Below are positions 13,401 through 25,661 of a DNA stretch of 64,000 nucleotides, one piece after another; the stretch's first letter is position 1, and each line of letters starts with the position of its first letter. The stretch covers positions 5,165,831 to 5,229,830 of the forward strand of contig NW_019091362.1 in the NCBI RefSeq assembly GCF_001949145.1. The letters run 5' to 3'. The DNA is from Acanthaster planci (taxonomy: Eukaryota; Echinodermata; Asteroidea; Valvatida; Acanthasteridae). The notes beneath the pieces were generated by a model. The model was given only the letters and a program-made list of their open reading frames with translations, was not told the DNA's origin and made no database searches. Both the position numbers and the translations under genes were made by a program.

Positions 13401-16400
13401 GCAAGCGTCACCCAACAACCAGAAGTTCTTGTCGCAAGACGGACGGTGCTTTCACAAGGTAAGGACGATTCGGCTGGTCGCGGGCCTAGCACGGAAAGTC
13501 AGAGGATTGCTTCTATTTGGGCAGAGTTTCCACCTGCAATTTTTGCAGCAAACAATAAGGATAATACACCCTATAAATAGCCACTTCTTTTCATAAATGA
13601 AGCATGGGGTTTTTATCGTCTCCTATCGTTACAAGATGTCATCAATATTATATAATAATTAATCAAGCCTGATCATAGCTTAATTAATAAAGGCTACATG
13701 TACCTTATAGAAGACGCACACTCAAATGAACAAGTAATTTTCAATGTCCAAGTATCATTATGATCCTTCACGAGTAAGGATCTTTAGATAATAATATAAC
13801 TGGCATTCAGTGTTCAAAATGACACAAACTGTACAACAAAATAATAACGGTAAGCTCAAACTTATGGTCTGCTGGAAGAGATATCGGTTATTACTCCTAG
13901 AGCCCACCATCGGCTTAAAACCTGGTCATCAGCGTTTTTGTTATTTATTAAACCATTATTAACGAAGCTTCCGATGACAATCGATGTTAGGATGGCGTAT
14001 ATTTTTATTTAAAAAATGTGGGCTTAGATCACATGACTTCACGAATCAGAAGACGATCCTTAATGATATAAAAGACTAGATTATGGCAATACAAATATTT
14101 ATCAGGAATCATGCATTTTTTATTAGTTCTCACCGTACACATACAATCTGGGTATACACCGAAGACGCACACATACACACACACAATTGTGTATTTACCT
14201 CTAACTGGGGACCCCCATTGTTCCTCTTTTGNNNNNNNNNNNNNNNNNNNNNNNNNNNNNNNNNNNNNNNNNNNNNNNNNNNNNNNNNNNNNNNNNNNNN
14301 NNNNNNNNNNNNNNNNNNNNNNNNNNNNNNNNNNNNNNNNNNNNNNNNNNNNNNNNNNNNNNNNNNNNNNNNNNNNNNNNNNNNNNNNNNNNNNNNNNNN
14401 NNNNNNNNNNNNNNNNNNNNNNNNNNNNNNNNNNNNNNNNNNNNNNNNNNNNNNNNNNNNNNNNNNNNNNNNNNNNNNNNNNNNNNNNNNNNNNNNNNNN
14501 NNNNNNNNNNNNNNNNNNNNNNNNNNNNNNNNNNNNNNNNNNNNNNNNNNNNNNNNNNNNNNNNNNNNNNNNNNNNNNNNNNNNNNNNNNNNNNNNNNNN
14601 NNNNNNNNNNNNNNNNNNNNNNNNNNNNNNNNNCCCAGCCATCATACCCTACATTATGTGGACATCGTTTGTGCAGAGGTTCACACTATGTATACCTGTA
14701 TGCCACGCATGCACAGCACCGTCTACAGACACAGGAGACAAGTTATTTACTGAAGAATTGTGGGATCTGTTGCTGGGCGGTTTACAGGTTTTGTAGATTT
14801 TCCTGGATTAATTTTTCTCTTCTTTACTGATTCATTATTGGTTACGTGCATAACAATAAGAAATCATCAATCCCTCTCTCAGAAATGTTTTGAGTTTGTA
14901 AATTCTGGGTTCACAATTTGAACAGAAATACCAATGCAGTGAACCATGTCTTCCCTAGATGACTTCACTGCAGCAGCGCCCTCGGTTGTCTGAGAAAACA
15001 TGGATAATTTTGATTGTTTAAAAGTGGCATTTTTCAACGGATTTACCCAAATAAGAGTGTGTAAGGGTTTTCATACATTGAAGAAAAGTGCAGAGATGCA
15101 GAATAAAATGTGTCGACGAAAAATTCATTTCAGCTTCACTTTAAGTATTGTGCGTGCTCGAAGGGGCGTGGTGGAGTGGGATTCTAGCTGCATAGGTATT
15201 GAGGATATAAGGCGGGAACTGTCTCTGGACGCGGTAGGTGGACCTGAGGCTGCTCTTCCTTGCGTGTCAGTTTGTGTATACGACCTAGAGAATGGAGGGT
15301 ACTTGGGGTATAGGAGACCCATGGGGCAGATTATGATGGGGGAAGTGTCTATGGGTATAGGAGACCCATTGGACAAATGGGGCGCCAGATGTCACTGGTA
15401 CCGATGTGCCGATTGTCTCGGGGGAATGCTTGTGTTTGATTATCTCGATGGCCTCGCGTATACGTCGGGGTACCATGCTCGATACTGGTGATGAGTTGTG
15501 CTTGATGCTACTGGATGATCTTGGGATGATAAAACTAATAAAACTAGCGCTTTTGGAGGTAGCGATCCGTGTGAGTTGATTTGCGGTATAAAATGCGGGC
15601 GAGGGTGTCATCGCATCGCCTGGACTCATCCACATCCAAGAAGGAGCTCGTGCCGTCTCTTACTTGATCCTTGGTGAACTGGCATTAACTCCGTTGAGGT
15701 GTTCCAGGAAGGCCCCTAGTTTGTCTTGACTGTGATGCCATATGACAAACGTATCCTCGACATGTCTGAGCCATACTCTCAGGCGGAGATCCGCTGTTGT
15801 AATGGTTGTTTGTTCGAATTGGTCCAAGATGTCGGCAAGAACCAGGATATAGTTGATCCAATAGAGGTTCCTATGGTATTCAAATAACTTGTCACACCAA
15901 TGGAAGCCCCTGGATGCTGTGCAAGTGATGAATAGGTTTTAGATCTGAGCTGGGGTGGTCTGTTCGATCCAGGCATTCTCGTGAAATGTAGCAGGCGTTT
16001 GTGGAAGGGACACCACGTCGAAGCTGACCATGATGTCGTTGGGTTGTAGGGTTAAGGCTCTGACGATTGTCGCGAACTGTTCAAAGTTCTTGATAGAGTG
16101 TTCGGTGTTGCCGATCATTGGATGCAGGATCTTGGCGAGGTGCTTGGCGATGTAGCAGATGGGAGCTCCCCTGGATGCTACAATGGGACGTAGGGTAATA
16201 TCTGGCTTATGGACCTTGAGTTGAATAAAGAAGCAGGGGGATCTTCAGCTGAAAGCTCGAAGTTGAAGGTACAGGGCCATGGAAATATTTCCAGACCGTT
16301 GTAAGGCGAGTAGCTTGGTATTTATTCTCTTCTGTAAGGAGGGAGTGGGGTCCTCACGTAGGGGACAGTGTGAGCCCGACTTAAGGATTTACCACACCTT

Positions 16401-19400
16401 GCAGTTGTAGTCATTCCTTTCCATGAGGACTGTTGTGTTCCTTTTGTCAGCAGCCAAGATGTGGATTTAGTTATCTTGACGCAGACTGTTGAGGGCTGAG
16501 TGTTCTTGCGTGAGGCTTAGCAGGCTTGAGGTTTTTTGAGGGCTTGCTGATTTGTAGTCGGACGTCAACTGCGACAAGTTTGGCTAAAAGGCGTAGGGCT
16601 GCCTCGGTGGCTTGGATTACTTCTTTCACGGGCAAAGTCGACGGACAGAGCACTCACTGTCCGAAACGTAGAGTACCGGTTCTTTTCAGAACCACACATA
16701 CTCACAAAAGAGATAATCCACATGATATTTAACTAAGTTGAAAATTTGTGTCACATACCTCGATTTGAACTTGTCAATGGGAAAAAAGCATCTAGGATAC
16801 ACCTTCAACTAAAGCCCTAAATTTACCTGTAAAGTTGGAAGGATCAGACTTGGAGCTGTCTTGGCCAAAAATTTGTCTTTGCCGTTTTCCTGCTGAGAGA
16901 AAAATACAACACGTACCTGTATTGATCTATGCTGAATTATGTACGAGGAAGCCGTCCCGGGTTGCCTGAACTATTCAAGGGGGGCTACAGGAACGTAGAG
17001 TGCTTGATATTGGTCCTTGTGCTATTCTTGATCTCATTGTACTGCAGAGTCGGCGAACAACCTTAATTTAATTATTTCAAATACTATAACGCAATGTAGT
17101 GTAGAAACCGCTTTTTGAATTTTAAGTGCACCAAAGTTGGTTCCCAGCTGCTAGATATGTCTGTTTGAATAATTATTACAGTGTACCAGTTTAGCCTAGC
17201 AGTCCCTATAAAAGCCCGCGGCAACGTGACTCGCTTTCTCTTTCCGCCTGGTGGTCGACGTGAGCAAACCTATTTGTGCATAAGCGCGTGGAAAGGCAAG
17301 TGCGAGTGTGGCATGGTTGAGTGTGGCATAGTAATGTAAATAATCGAGACATAAATCACCTCACTTATCGCTAATCACATTGTCACACTGAAAATTAGTC
17401 ATTGATTGTCCATTTCGAATCTTGATAGAATGAGTAATTCACATTCATTGTAGTTTCTAAAGGTTGTTGTGCCGGAGTACGGTATAGTTTAGGAGAAACG
17501 CCTTTGTGAAGGCACTTCTTGTGAATAAAAAAGTGGGGCCCTCTATGAACTGCATCTACCCCGATGTTATTGTCCCCGTTTGTTGAGGCCTAAACTGACG
17601 CTTGGCTATGGTTGGCGCAATTGGGGTGCTACGACCAGGCAATAAACTGCCGCCATAACAGATCGGTGTCACCAGTACGCTAAAGGTAGACCACTCGCTG
17701 ACGTGGGCTGGCCTGACTGGGTAGCAGACAACAAGAAAAAGAAGCGACCGCCACAATGCTAACACATGGGTAAGTACTGTACTATTGATGGCATTGTTGA
17801 GCAAAACTCAATTTACGGATGGCCCCAAAGTTGCCAATTTGAAAGAATGACAAAAATTCCAAAAAGACAAACTTACGAAAAAAAGAGAGAATATTTTGTG
17901 TACATACACTTACATTTTGCAGTTTACACACACTTCCTGAGTGATACTGGTTATGTATATTTCTGTCGTTATAGCAAAGAAGAAAAAAAAAACGTTTTAA
18001 GTACACATGTGCTTACAAAGTCATCATACACCATACGAATATAACGTTGGTAGAAATCCTCAATTCCGTCATAAGCCATATCAATTACAGATGCTTCAGT
18101 GTCACTGGATCCATATGTACCTGTAGCAGAAGATGCAACAAAGTCAAAACGGTTTTGAATGTTCCTCTTGTGAGACACATGTAAGGATGCAACTTTTAAT
18201 CAGAACAATGGAGCTCTTGAGTGGTAAGGTCTGTCTCGGGATTGTGTAGAGAAATTCTGCTAAGCGAATAAGTGATTTATCACTGTGATTGTACTGGAGT
18301 AAACAGGCAGTCTTGCTTAAAAGAAAATACTCTGCCCAAGCATAAATTGAACTGAGAGAGCAACAATCAAGAAAAGTCAACATGAAACAAAAAGATACGA
18401 TAACAAGAGAAAACAAACAACTATATATGATTGCTTTGTCTGCAATTGAAGGGGTTGAAAAGAAAAACATGAATACGTGAACAGCTCTTCTCTTAATGTT
18501 TCGTACAAAGTGCAAAAACAAAAATTAAAAACCTGGTGATTGCCGGGTCATAACATGTGGTACGTTTCTTCCCCAACAGTTTCTTCTCTGAAATGTCTCA
18601 AAACTATTTTGACATCCCTTTTTGGTTAATCGCATTGAAAAGTGTGTATTTGCAATTTTATTTTCATTTTATATTTTCCTGAGAAAGGGCATTTGTGCTG
18701 AGAGGCAATTTCATACAAAATGTTAACTTTAGGGGTTTTTGTTAAAAAACTGTCAAATTGATAACCCAAAAGTCGTTCATTGAAAATCTTCCTTGGAAAA
18801 CGTTAGTGCAATTCTACAGCTAATTCTATACCCTTGTTATAAACAATAAATTTTCAAGAGCCTGCATGTAAATACTTTCAATCATTAAAATGTGCTAAAA
18901 ATGGTAGGACACAAAAGCGCATTTAACATAATACGAGTAACAAGGTATGTATTTTGACAAATTTTGAAACATACTGCATCAATTCTTGAAGCAACTAAAA
19001 ATTAAAAAATTGGGGGTAAAAGTCTATAAATCACAAAACTGGAGAAATTCCACCAATTATAATAGTCTGAAATTGATGTATGATTGCAAGTTATATTAAA
19101 TATATGAAGATGAGGAGCGATATGCGTCCTGCACTACTGCAGTGTCTGCCTAATATCAGCTTGAAAGGGGAGTTGTGGTTACCGTAGGTACAAAACATTC
19201 TCTCATTTACAAATATAGTCCATTGGAGGAAAACTCTGGTAATAAGGATATTCATCCCATCGCGTTGTGGCATCGCGTCGTGTTGTTTCTTAATGCAGTC
19301 GCGTCGTGCAGGAGTGTCTTGCCGTTGTGACGTCTCATCTTGCCGTAGCAGAGTCGCATCGTCTCGTTGGAACACCTGTTATTGTATGGTTTTATACAGT

Positions 19401-21432
19401 GTGGGTTAGGCTGTCGCGTCCTGCTGTCGTGCTTTCGCATACTGTTGTCATACCATCGAGTCGTGTCGTCGTACCGTCGTGTCGTGCTGTCGCGTCGTGT
19501 CGTCGTCCATCGTATCGTGTCGCCATGCCTTAAAATATGGCTGGTGATCATCACAGCCAATAGACATGATAGAGGGCTTATGTCACAAGTCCTGTAAAAT
19601 GTGCATGCCAAAGGCCTACAAGATGTAATCATGTGATCGCATCTATTGGTATGAAACTTAGCTCCTACGAGATGTAATCATGTAATGGTATCTATTGGTA
19701 TGAAACTTATGTCTCTAAGGGCGCCCCTTATTTCCACCAGTAAAGAGGCAACAGCGAGAGCACAATGCGATTGCACGAATCAACAGCACGACGCGACGGC
19801 TGGAGGGTACAACGCAACGAGCGACGGCACAACGCAACGTAACGACACGGCACGATGCAACCTCACGACGCGACAAAGTCATCATAGCGTTGCGTCGTGG
19901 CCTGGCGTTGTTGCGTCGCAATTCTGTCGTCTATAGAACACAATGCACGCTACTGTTGTGCCGAACTCAAATAATTCAAGTAAATTTAAAGTTCAGCAGG
20001 GCAATAGCAAGGTCCTCGGCTAGGCAAATTGCATTCTGTACGGCAAGCCTTTCCACTCCACAGGGTGTGCCACACTATCGTTCAAAATGGTAATGGCACG
20101 ATAACGCTTTACTTCAGTTTGGCGTTTAGTGCAACTGCCCAGTTATTGTCATGCTATTGCCGCGGTCATTTTAATTAAGTTCGGAAAGGCAGTAGCACGC
20201 CGTCTAGGTCTACTTTTGGCCTAAAATACCTCAAATCCTACCATGTTTGCGACTCAGATAACGCAGTATGGCCCCTGTCTGAACCAAATGGAAATCACCA
20301 TCCCAGAACGCTGGTAGCTGGCCAAATGCCTGAAAGTAAGCCAAGGTGGTAAAACTAGAAGTCCAACCTTCAGCACAAAATATCTCCTGCCAGACTAAAG
20401 TATGTAGTTTAGCAAAAGCTTGCCGGGTTGGTTGTGTAAAAATAAAAAAAAACCCAAAAAACATCAGGCTGAATGCTTTTCTGTCATGTACACGACAAAA
20501 CTAAGTTTGACACTAAAAGGGCTCTTGGCATGGAGCTTTGACAATAATGCAGGAGTATAAAGACGTTGCAATTAGACGTTAACATACGACATTGTAATAT
20601 GTCAGAGCGAGTCGGTACATTCAAGTCTACACACTAATAGGGCTATCATGGCACGGGTACAACATACATTCTTAGCTGACGAAACAACAGATTCGTGGAC
20701 AATTATTCATATAAATCGAAGATGATCGGTTTGAATGAAATACAGAATGATGTAGCATAAGAGAAATTGGCGATGGAAAGCAATACCCAGAGAGGTTCTC
20801 AAAAAGGCAAATCTGTGTGGCAGCTTTATAAAAATTCAGCTTTTGAGGTTTGAGTCGTCAAATTTAATTCGCTAAGTGGCGCACAGACAACAATCTGAGG
20901 CTGTATACCTAAAGGTGAATGTCATCAGTGCATGAAACTTACAGAGATCTGATCAACTGTTTGTATTTGAAACGTAGAAATGTAAATTGACAGCTGGACA
21001 AAAGCATTTTTACACACCACCGCTCTTCCATACTTTTGGGGGATACATGCGAGGTAATCATACTTCTTCACAATGGTTTTCCTGTAGTCTGGAAAACATC
21101 GCATTTTAAGTTTTGAATCAAGAGTGCTTGGCTGTTAGGTTGACAAATACAGCTTTACAATTTTTGCAATGCAGATCAAGTATTATTACCAGTTACAATT
21201 TATATAATAAAAAGGGTATGACTTTCAAGGTAAATCAACTCCCCTTGGTCTATAAAATGTGCACGTAGATTTTGAAATCTAATCCGCTAACCGAACGAGC
21301 CAGTTTTAAAAGGAATTTCTTTTACCAAATTTGCCGTAGGTTTCATGGCTAGCCAGTCTTTCTTGAGAACGATCTCATCGCTAAATGCAATGCCTTGGTC
21401 GTGTAGCAGCAGTCGGATCAGCTGGGCCTTGC
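10490..21432 (-). CDS. GSTP1: Pi-class glutathione S-transferase, copy A (first exon not found)
   Basis: Cytosolic enzyme that conjugates glutathione to electrophiles. Exons on the minus strand, 5' to 3': 21432-21326, 20329-20242, 18120-18017, 16889-16827, 12076-12026 and 10678-10490 (stop included). Phases join without stops and give about 200 residues; the family is about 210, so only a short first exon carrying Met and the catalytic Tyr is missing. Visible signatures: KAQLIRLLLHDQG (alpha 1), FGQLPAF with the cis-Pro of the G site, the glutathione-binding QTGAILRYLSRKHG, the pi-like TYGSSDTEASVIDMAYDG, ENGKDKFLAK, KGFLVGDK, and the N-capping box S-F-A-D in ISFADYHL, ending in FLASDL. Exon lengths match copy B exactly. 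The donor after exon 12076-12026 is GC (AAG then GCAAGT), where copy B has GT. Introns are enlarged by a Penelope composite, an LTR-like insert and satellite. No disabling change was seen. Expression is not shown by sequence. Confidence 0.9.
11894..11935. repeat. Perfect 18-bp hairpin in GST A intron
   Basis: The arm TAATATAAATTTAGAAAC (11894-11911) is followed by a 6-nt loop and its exact reverse complement (11918-11935). It lies about 90 nt downstream of the GC donor of copy A in transcript direction. No equivalent hairpin was seen in the matching intron of copy B. Confidence 0.85.
12478..12590 (-). repeat. Penelope terminal segment, minus orientation
   Basis: On the minus strand this matches the terminal segment at 47,719-47,812: a degraded CUGANGA-like core (CTGACAA), a stem around AGCACTCA, GAAAC followed by ATA, then a GGTTC/GAACC hairpin and CACATACTCAC. 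It is the inverted partner of 16,641-16,727. Confidence 0.7.
14232..14633. other. Assembly gap (402 N)
   Basis: A run of unknown bases. Open frames crossing it are artefacts. The left flank (about 14,150-14,231) is an inverted match to 11,281-11,330 (shared core TGGGGACCCCC). Confidence 0.99.
15125..16640 (-). mobile_element. Penelope-like element relic (RT, remnant of GIY-YIG region)
   Basis: On the minus strand the relic begins inside the N-terminal region (VKEVIQATEAALRLLAK, 16,632 downward), then shows the RT blocks: HKPDITLRPIVAS near 16,200, AKHLAKILHPMIGNTEHSIKN near 16,120 and NDIMVSFDVVSL near 16,030. The motif that reads YVDD in the plus-strand copy at 46,611 reads HVED here (15,753-15,764), so the catalytic pair is damaged. 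After KSTHTDRYL a deletion removes most of the GIY-YIG endonuclease, leaving only its end (RRIREAIEIIKHKH near 15,460) and a Pro-rich tail with a duplicated GGTATAGGAGACCCAT. It belongs to the same family as the element at 43.2-47.8 kb. Confidence 0.85.
16641..16727 (+). repeat. Penelope terminal segment, plus orientation, 5'-truncated
   Basis: It contains the stem GGACAG/CTGTCC around AGCACTCA, GAAAC followed by GTA, the GGTTCTTTTCAGAACC hairpin and CACATACTCAC. The CUGANGA-like half is lost at the junction with the coding relic at about 16,640. Its orientation is opposite to that relic, matching the inverted terminal arrangement known from some Penelope copies. Confidence 0.75.
17100..17790. 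mobile_element. Insertion in GST A intron; possible solo LTR
   Basis: The intron is 1,127 nt in copy A but 359 nt in copy B; both ends align with copy B, which places about 0.7 kb of extra sequence here. It carries a TATAAAA box at 17,207-17,213, a GC-richer block after it and AATAAA at 17,524-17,529, an arrangement like a retroviral-type LTR on the plus strand. Terminal TG/CA and a target duplication could not be fixed, so the LTR call is tentative. Confidence 0.35.
19256..19935. repeat. CGTCG-type satellite arms with 49-bp direct repeat between
   Basis: The left arm (19,256-19,535) is an irregular array of CGTCGTG-like words on the plus strand. The right arm (about 19,775-19,935) is mostly the complementary CGACGGCAC-like words before switching back at its end. 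Between them, two copies of a 49-bp unit start at 19,621 and 19,670 (shared AGATGTAATCATGT and TCTATTGGTATGAAACTTA). It lies in the GST A intron that corresponds to the one near 49.6 kb in copy B, which lacks it. Confidence 0.75.
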
Positions 21433-24400
21433 CTGACATACAGAGCCAGGGAAATTGGGGTGGGAAAGTAACAGAAACTGATCACTGCAAACTTGATAAA
21501 GCTAATTCACTTTAGTTATTTTTCCCAATGTGTTAAAATATTCAAATTTCTTAGTGTAGTTCCCCCTCTGTATTTGTTTTTGAAACAAGTAGATTTAATT
21601 TGTTAAAAATTCCCCGGGGAAGTAAGTGAATATAGTTCCGACAAGAGTTCAGAGTTGTTTTGTGTAACGAGAAGGTACAAGCTCATATGTCAACCACACT
21701 AGTTTTTGGCGGTTTCTAAGAGTATTTAGTTTGCTATTGTCAAGGCTTATGTTCACTGTATCCTACAAGAATCACATGTTTTTGGTTGTTATGTTTACTC
21801 TTAGCCAGAACCTATACTTACTTTTTGGCATTTGGTGCGACTTTCTTCTTCAAAGCTCCGAATTAATCAGTGGATTTTGGGTTTGCCTTAACTCTTTTAT
21901 GACATGTACACTGAATTTCCGTCTGTCATTTTAAAGCCACTTGTTAGAATCTACGGTACCTGACTGTGGTTATGCTGATATGGTATGCAATCAGTATAAA
22001 ATGTTTATTGTAATCTTCTTATTCGATTATACGTGCATGGGCTTTGAATACAATAGGCATACTGCTTGCATTGTGCTTTTCGTTTTGCATTTCATTCAAA
22101 TTGCTTTATGGTTTTATTTTGTCTTGTTCTCGAATTGTAAATATTTCGATTATATGGTAAAATCTGGTCTGCTATTCACAAACTGTGCTGACTGTGTCTG
22201 ATTTTAGTCTTTGATTTAATTATCTTTAGCTATGAAAGTGTCTTTGTTTGAATTGTTTGGCTTTAGTCAGTTTAATTGGTTTCTAAGATTTGATTGGCTT
22301 TGACATATGTAATGAAGTCTGTTTATCATTTTTGTTCTCCTTTGAAACTCAGACGTTTGTGTCATTCGTCTCAATTATTTGAGATTCTTGCGACTTTTCT
22401 CTCCAGAGATCAGCAATTCATAGGTTGGCTTAAGTTTAGAGTTCGCTTTTGTGTCCCATTTTTCAGGCACAAAACTAAAATGAGTAATTTCACAGCAATG
22501 TTTGGAAAACACTTAACAACTAGCCAACAATTACAGAGATTGTGTCTGATTATTAGGTAAAAGGTTAACAGCGCAATGTAATAAAACGTACATGTAATTA
22601 GAACATTTTGGAATACCTTTGGGAAATTAAGACATAAACAAACTTACTCATGAAGGGACCCTACCACTTTACAGTAATCATTTACCCAAACCCTCCTTCA
22701 AAATCCATGGGGAAGTTTTAAAGAATTTGCAGGTCGGAAGGTCTGTCTGTAAATTGGGAAAGGTACGCCTTGTTGGAAAACAGCCCGATTTACATAATAG
22801 ATTATGTGATGGAACGAGTTGCCAGGGCAGCTAATTCATGGTCGTTGAGTCCAATTCTGGTGTAAATGTACAATATCAAACGCGCCCTAAGGTGCAAGCA
22901 CGAACCACACGTTCGTGACAGTTGCTGTCGGGACGTTGTTGAGTTTGCCACGCTGAAAAAGGTTCAGCGAGGTAAGCGGCGTAAGTTACATTGAGGGGGT
23001 TATATCTTGAACCTTTCAACCGATTTGTTGTTGGCCTTCGCTGGCGGAGCCGAAGTGCACCCGTTCTACTGAGCGAGTTTCCAAGTGCTGTGCTCACATA
23101 ATTATTGTGATGTGCGATAATTAACAGGTTTATAGTGCAGAGGTTGATTCTGTTGATAAGCCTTCACTGTAAGGTGTTCTAATTGGGTTGATAAAGAGAG
23201 GTTTTAGTAATTTGCATAAAATTATTGAAGTAACCCTCAGACGCAAGAGTAATGCATATTAGTGAATCTATCTCATTATTTGTGTTGTATCCATTGAAAG
23301 AGAGGACCAGACTAAATCAGCGGAGAGTGGTGTACGTATAGCTCTTGTGTTTCCCTTCACTTTAATGATGTGACGAAATGGCTCATACAAGTTTAGGTTT
23401 CAGTTAAGATGACATAATTCTTATCTGCGTATACGCGCAGAGAATGCACGAGACCACTGTATTGGCACCCGTGGACATTAGATTTAATCTGTGAGTGATT
23501 CCCAATGTAAATGTACGTGATTAAGGCAGCGCGGGATTGGCACAAGTTTATGTTTTGTATAGATTGTGTCATGCCGCGCGCGATGTGGCCAGGGGCCAAT
23601 TTCTTAGAGCTGCTGAAGCACAAATTTCCTTAAGAGCAAAAAATCTTGCTTAAAAAACAAAGGTTACCAGCTCAAAATCTACGTGATTGTCATGGCAACC
23701 AAGCAACAATACCATTCGAAAACAACATACATCACATGGAGTTTGGGCTGGTACTGTTCTCAGTATCGGTCAGAAAGGACCGTGGGTAGAACAATATTGC
23801 GTGGGTATAGTTGTGGGCAGAGTTGTCGAGGGTTGTCCGAAGGTTACCGTCTAGGAAAGTGGTGAACAACTGGGCAGCCATCGAGTGTCGGCAGACGCCC
23901 TGAGTTACCTGTTAGTTTGGGTTTTTTAATTAGCACTGGCAATATCCGCAGATATCTTGGGCGCAGTCACCCGAGTGAGGAATGCACGTTGCGGATAAAG
24001 GTAAGAGGTCGCAGAGTACGGATTGCGGATTGTGGATTATTGGCGGCACTTTGCGGAGTGAGGATTATTTAGGTGGTCTTTTGTAATTGTATTTTGTGTT
24101 ATTCCTTTGTAATTTCTGTATAAAATAAGTAATTCCCATTGTGTAAATATAGTGGTTGTATAAGCTAAAAAAAAGTATGTTAAATAAGTCCAGTTGATCT
24201 TGCCGGTATAACATCTTGTTCACGCACATGCTCATTGTTGTGTCGGTCGACCGGGTCACCAAATCAATTACCAATCGGTGGTATATTTCCGCCAAATCCA
24301 CCCCTAACCCCTGGAACTTAGATTGCTCGTCAAACACAAGCGCTAAGCCCGATAGTTTAAGTTTAGGTCAGGTGAATTGCCCCACACTAGGTAACAGTTC

Positions 24401-24505
24401 GCCCAGACTTGCGAGACCTAGGCTGGCTCGTGGGAATAAAACGCCACAATAACTTGTATAGGCAGAGAGCTCTTCAAGCCTTACTCGTCGGCAAAGTGCC
24501 GCCAA
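21433..24505. other. Upstream of GST A; no exon recognised
   Basis: The missing first coding exon of GST copy A should lie upstream of 21,432, here or further right, but no short ATG exon with a phase-1 donor could be identified. Around 23,940-24,060 there are repeated GCGGATT/GAGGATTATT words. A minus-strand open stretch at 24,065-24,337 has no known motif. Confidence 0.4.
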
Positions 24506-24649
24506 CGGGTAGGCCCGTCCGAGGATAATAAATATTCTTGGGTGGGGTGGGGAACCACCACAGATACATACTAAAACGTAGAGTGCACTCGACAAAAAAG
24601 CACGTAAACTTGAATGGACCAGTAGGTTATGTTATATTATATTTACCAG

Positions 24650-24857
24650 TACGCTATAGATGGATTTCACATTAGCACCGTCTGTGCATATCCACATCGA
24701 AACCGAGGCTCTCTGTGTTGAACTTCGTACACATACTCCTGGTTGGAGGGAGGTACGTAGGGGTAAAGTGACTTGCCCATGTAAGAATATACACCTGCCA
24801 GGATTTGAACCTCAAACCATTTGATTGGAAGAAACCACTAGGCCACCTGTACCCCTC
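24650..24857 (-). mobile_element. tRNA-derived SINE
   Basis: On the minus strand an A box TGGCCTAGTGGTT (24,833-24,845) and a B box GGTTCAAATCC (24,801-24,811) are spaced as in tRNA genes. The tail (CTCGGTTTCGATGTGGATAT, near 24,700) recurs at 49,838-49,905. This sequence is missing from segment copy 2. Confidence 0.75.
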
Positions 24858-25661
24858 AATGAATGATTAATCCTAAACATCAATATGTGCATAACGTTGC
24901 CGGAAAGAATGATGTAACCTGTAATGGAGGATGTCCAAACGCGCAGCTCTGTGATCAAATGAAGTTTCACAGACCATACATGATGACCGACTCATTGAAT
25001 CTGCATGGAAAAGGTGAACATACATTGCTTAAAGTTCGTCTGGGAGACGCAGTTCTCCAACTTTAGTGAGTGTTCAGAGCTGTTGGGGCGAAAAGTTGTC
25101 CGACATATTAACATACCTTTTATGTTGAAATACAGCAATCTGTACTGTGCCACTGTGCAGAAAACAATAAACAAAAGTTATTTTCTGTTTGGTCATGATA
25201 TTAACAATTCGATCTACCGGCAAACGTTTACTTTCTCCAACATTCTGCTGGGACAACGTATTGCTAAGGATTATAATATGTGAGTAGCTTATCTATATGT
25301 ACAGATTCCTCTAACACACCGGCTAAGTCGATTAACCCTCACCGCACTTGAACTCGTTTTGACTAAATGAATAAAACCCATTTTTCTATGCGTTTACCAT
25401 ACGGTGACAAACAACTGTACCCCTTACGTCAAAGAGGGATATGGCAGGAAATACACAGGGACAGAACAGGCATGGTAAGGTGATCCATTACATTGCTGTC
25501 TTTTACAAGCTTAATAATCCAGGACCCGCCTCGGCCAATGAGTGAATCCTTACGCCACGTCACCTGCTGTGCCTCTGCCTACTCTCAGATTGTCGAAATT
25601 GTTGACTTGGCTGGTCAGAAACCCGAGAAAACTGTGATACGGCAACGTTGATAGAAGACTA

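Larger units (their letters stand above)
12420..16727. mobile_element. Composite Penelope-like insertion with inverted terminal segments
   Basis: In GST copy A this intron is 4,750 nt; in copy B it is 424 nt. Similarity to the copy B intron stops near 12,419 and resumes near 16,728. The junctions carry TTTAAATAAG (12410-12419) and TTTAACTAAG (16728-16737), a probable target duplication with one mismatch. Inside each end is a terminal segment in opposite orientation (12,478-12,590 minus; 16,641-16,727 plus) with the hairpin-forming GGTTCTTTTCAGAACC or a close variant. A decayed Penelope-like coding relic lies at 15,125-16,640 on the minus strand. The middle includes the assembly gap at 14,232-14,633 and unassigned AT-rich DNA. 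Confidence 0.65.

Noticed and set aside
14083-14830. Long open frames of more than 230 codons
   Set aside because: They run through the N gap; unknown bases cannot support coding.
16526-16732. 68-codon open frame ending RRVPVLFRTTHTHKR
   Set aside because: It reads across the junction of the Penelope relic and its inverted terminal segment; an artefact.
19252-19632. Arg/Thr/Asp-rich open frame on the minus strand
   Set aside because: Translation of CGTCG-type low-complexity sequence.
24065-24337. Minus-strand open frame of 90 codons
   Set aside because: Considered as a gag fragment, but no Cys/His knuckle or other retroelement motif; left unassigned.
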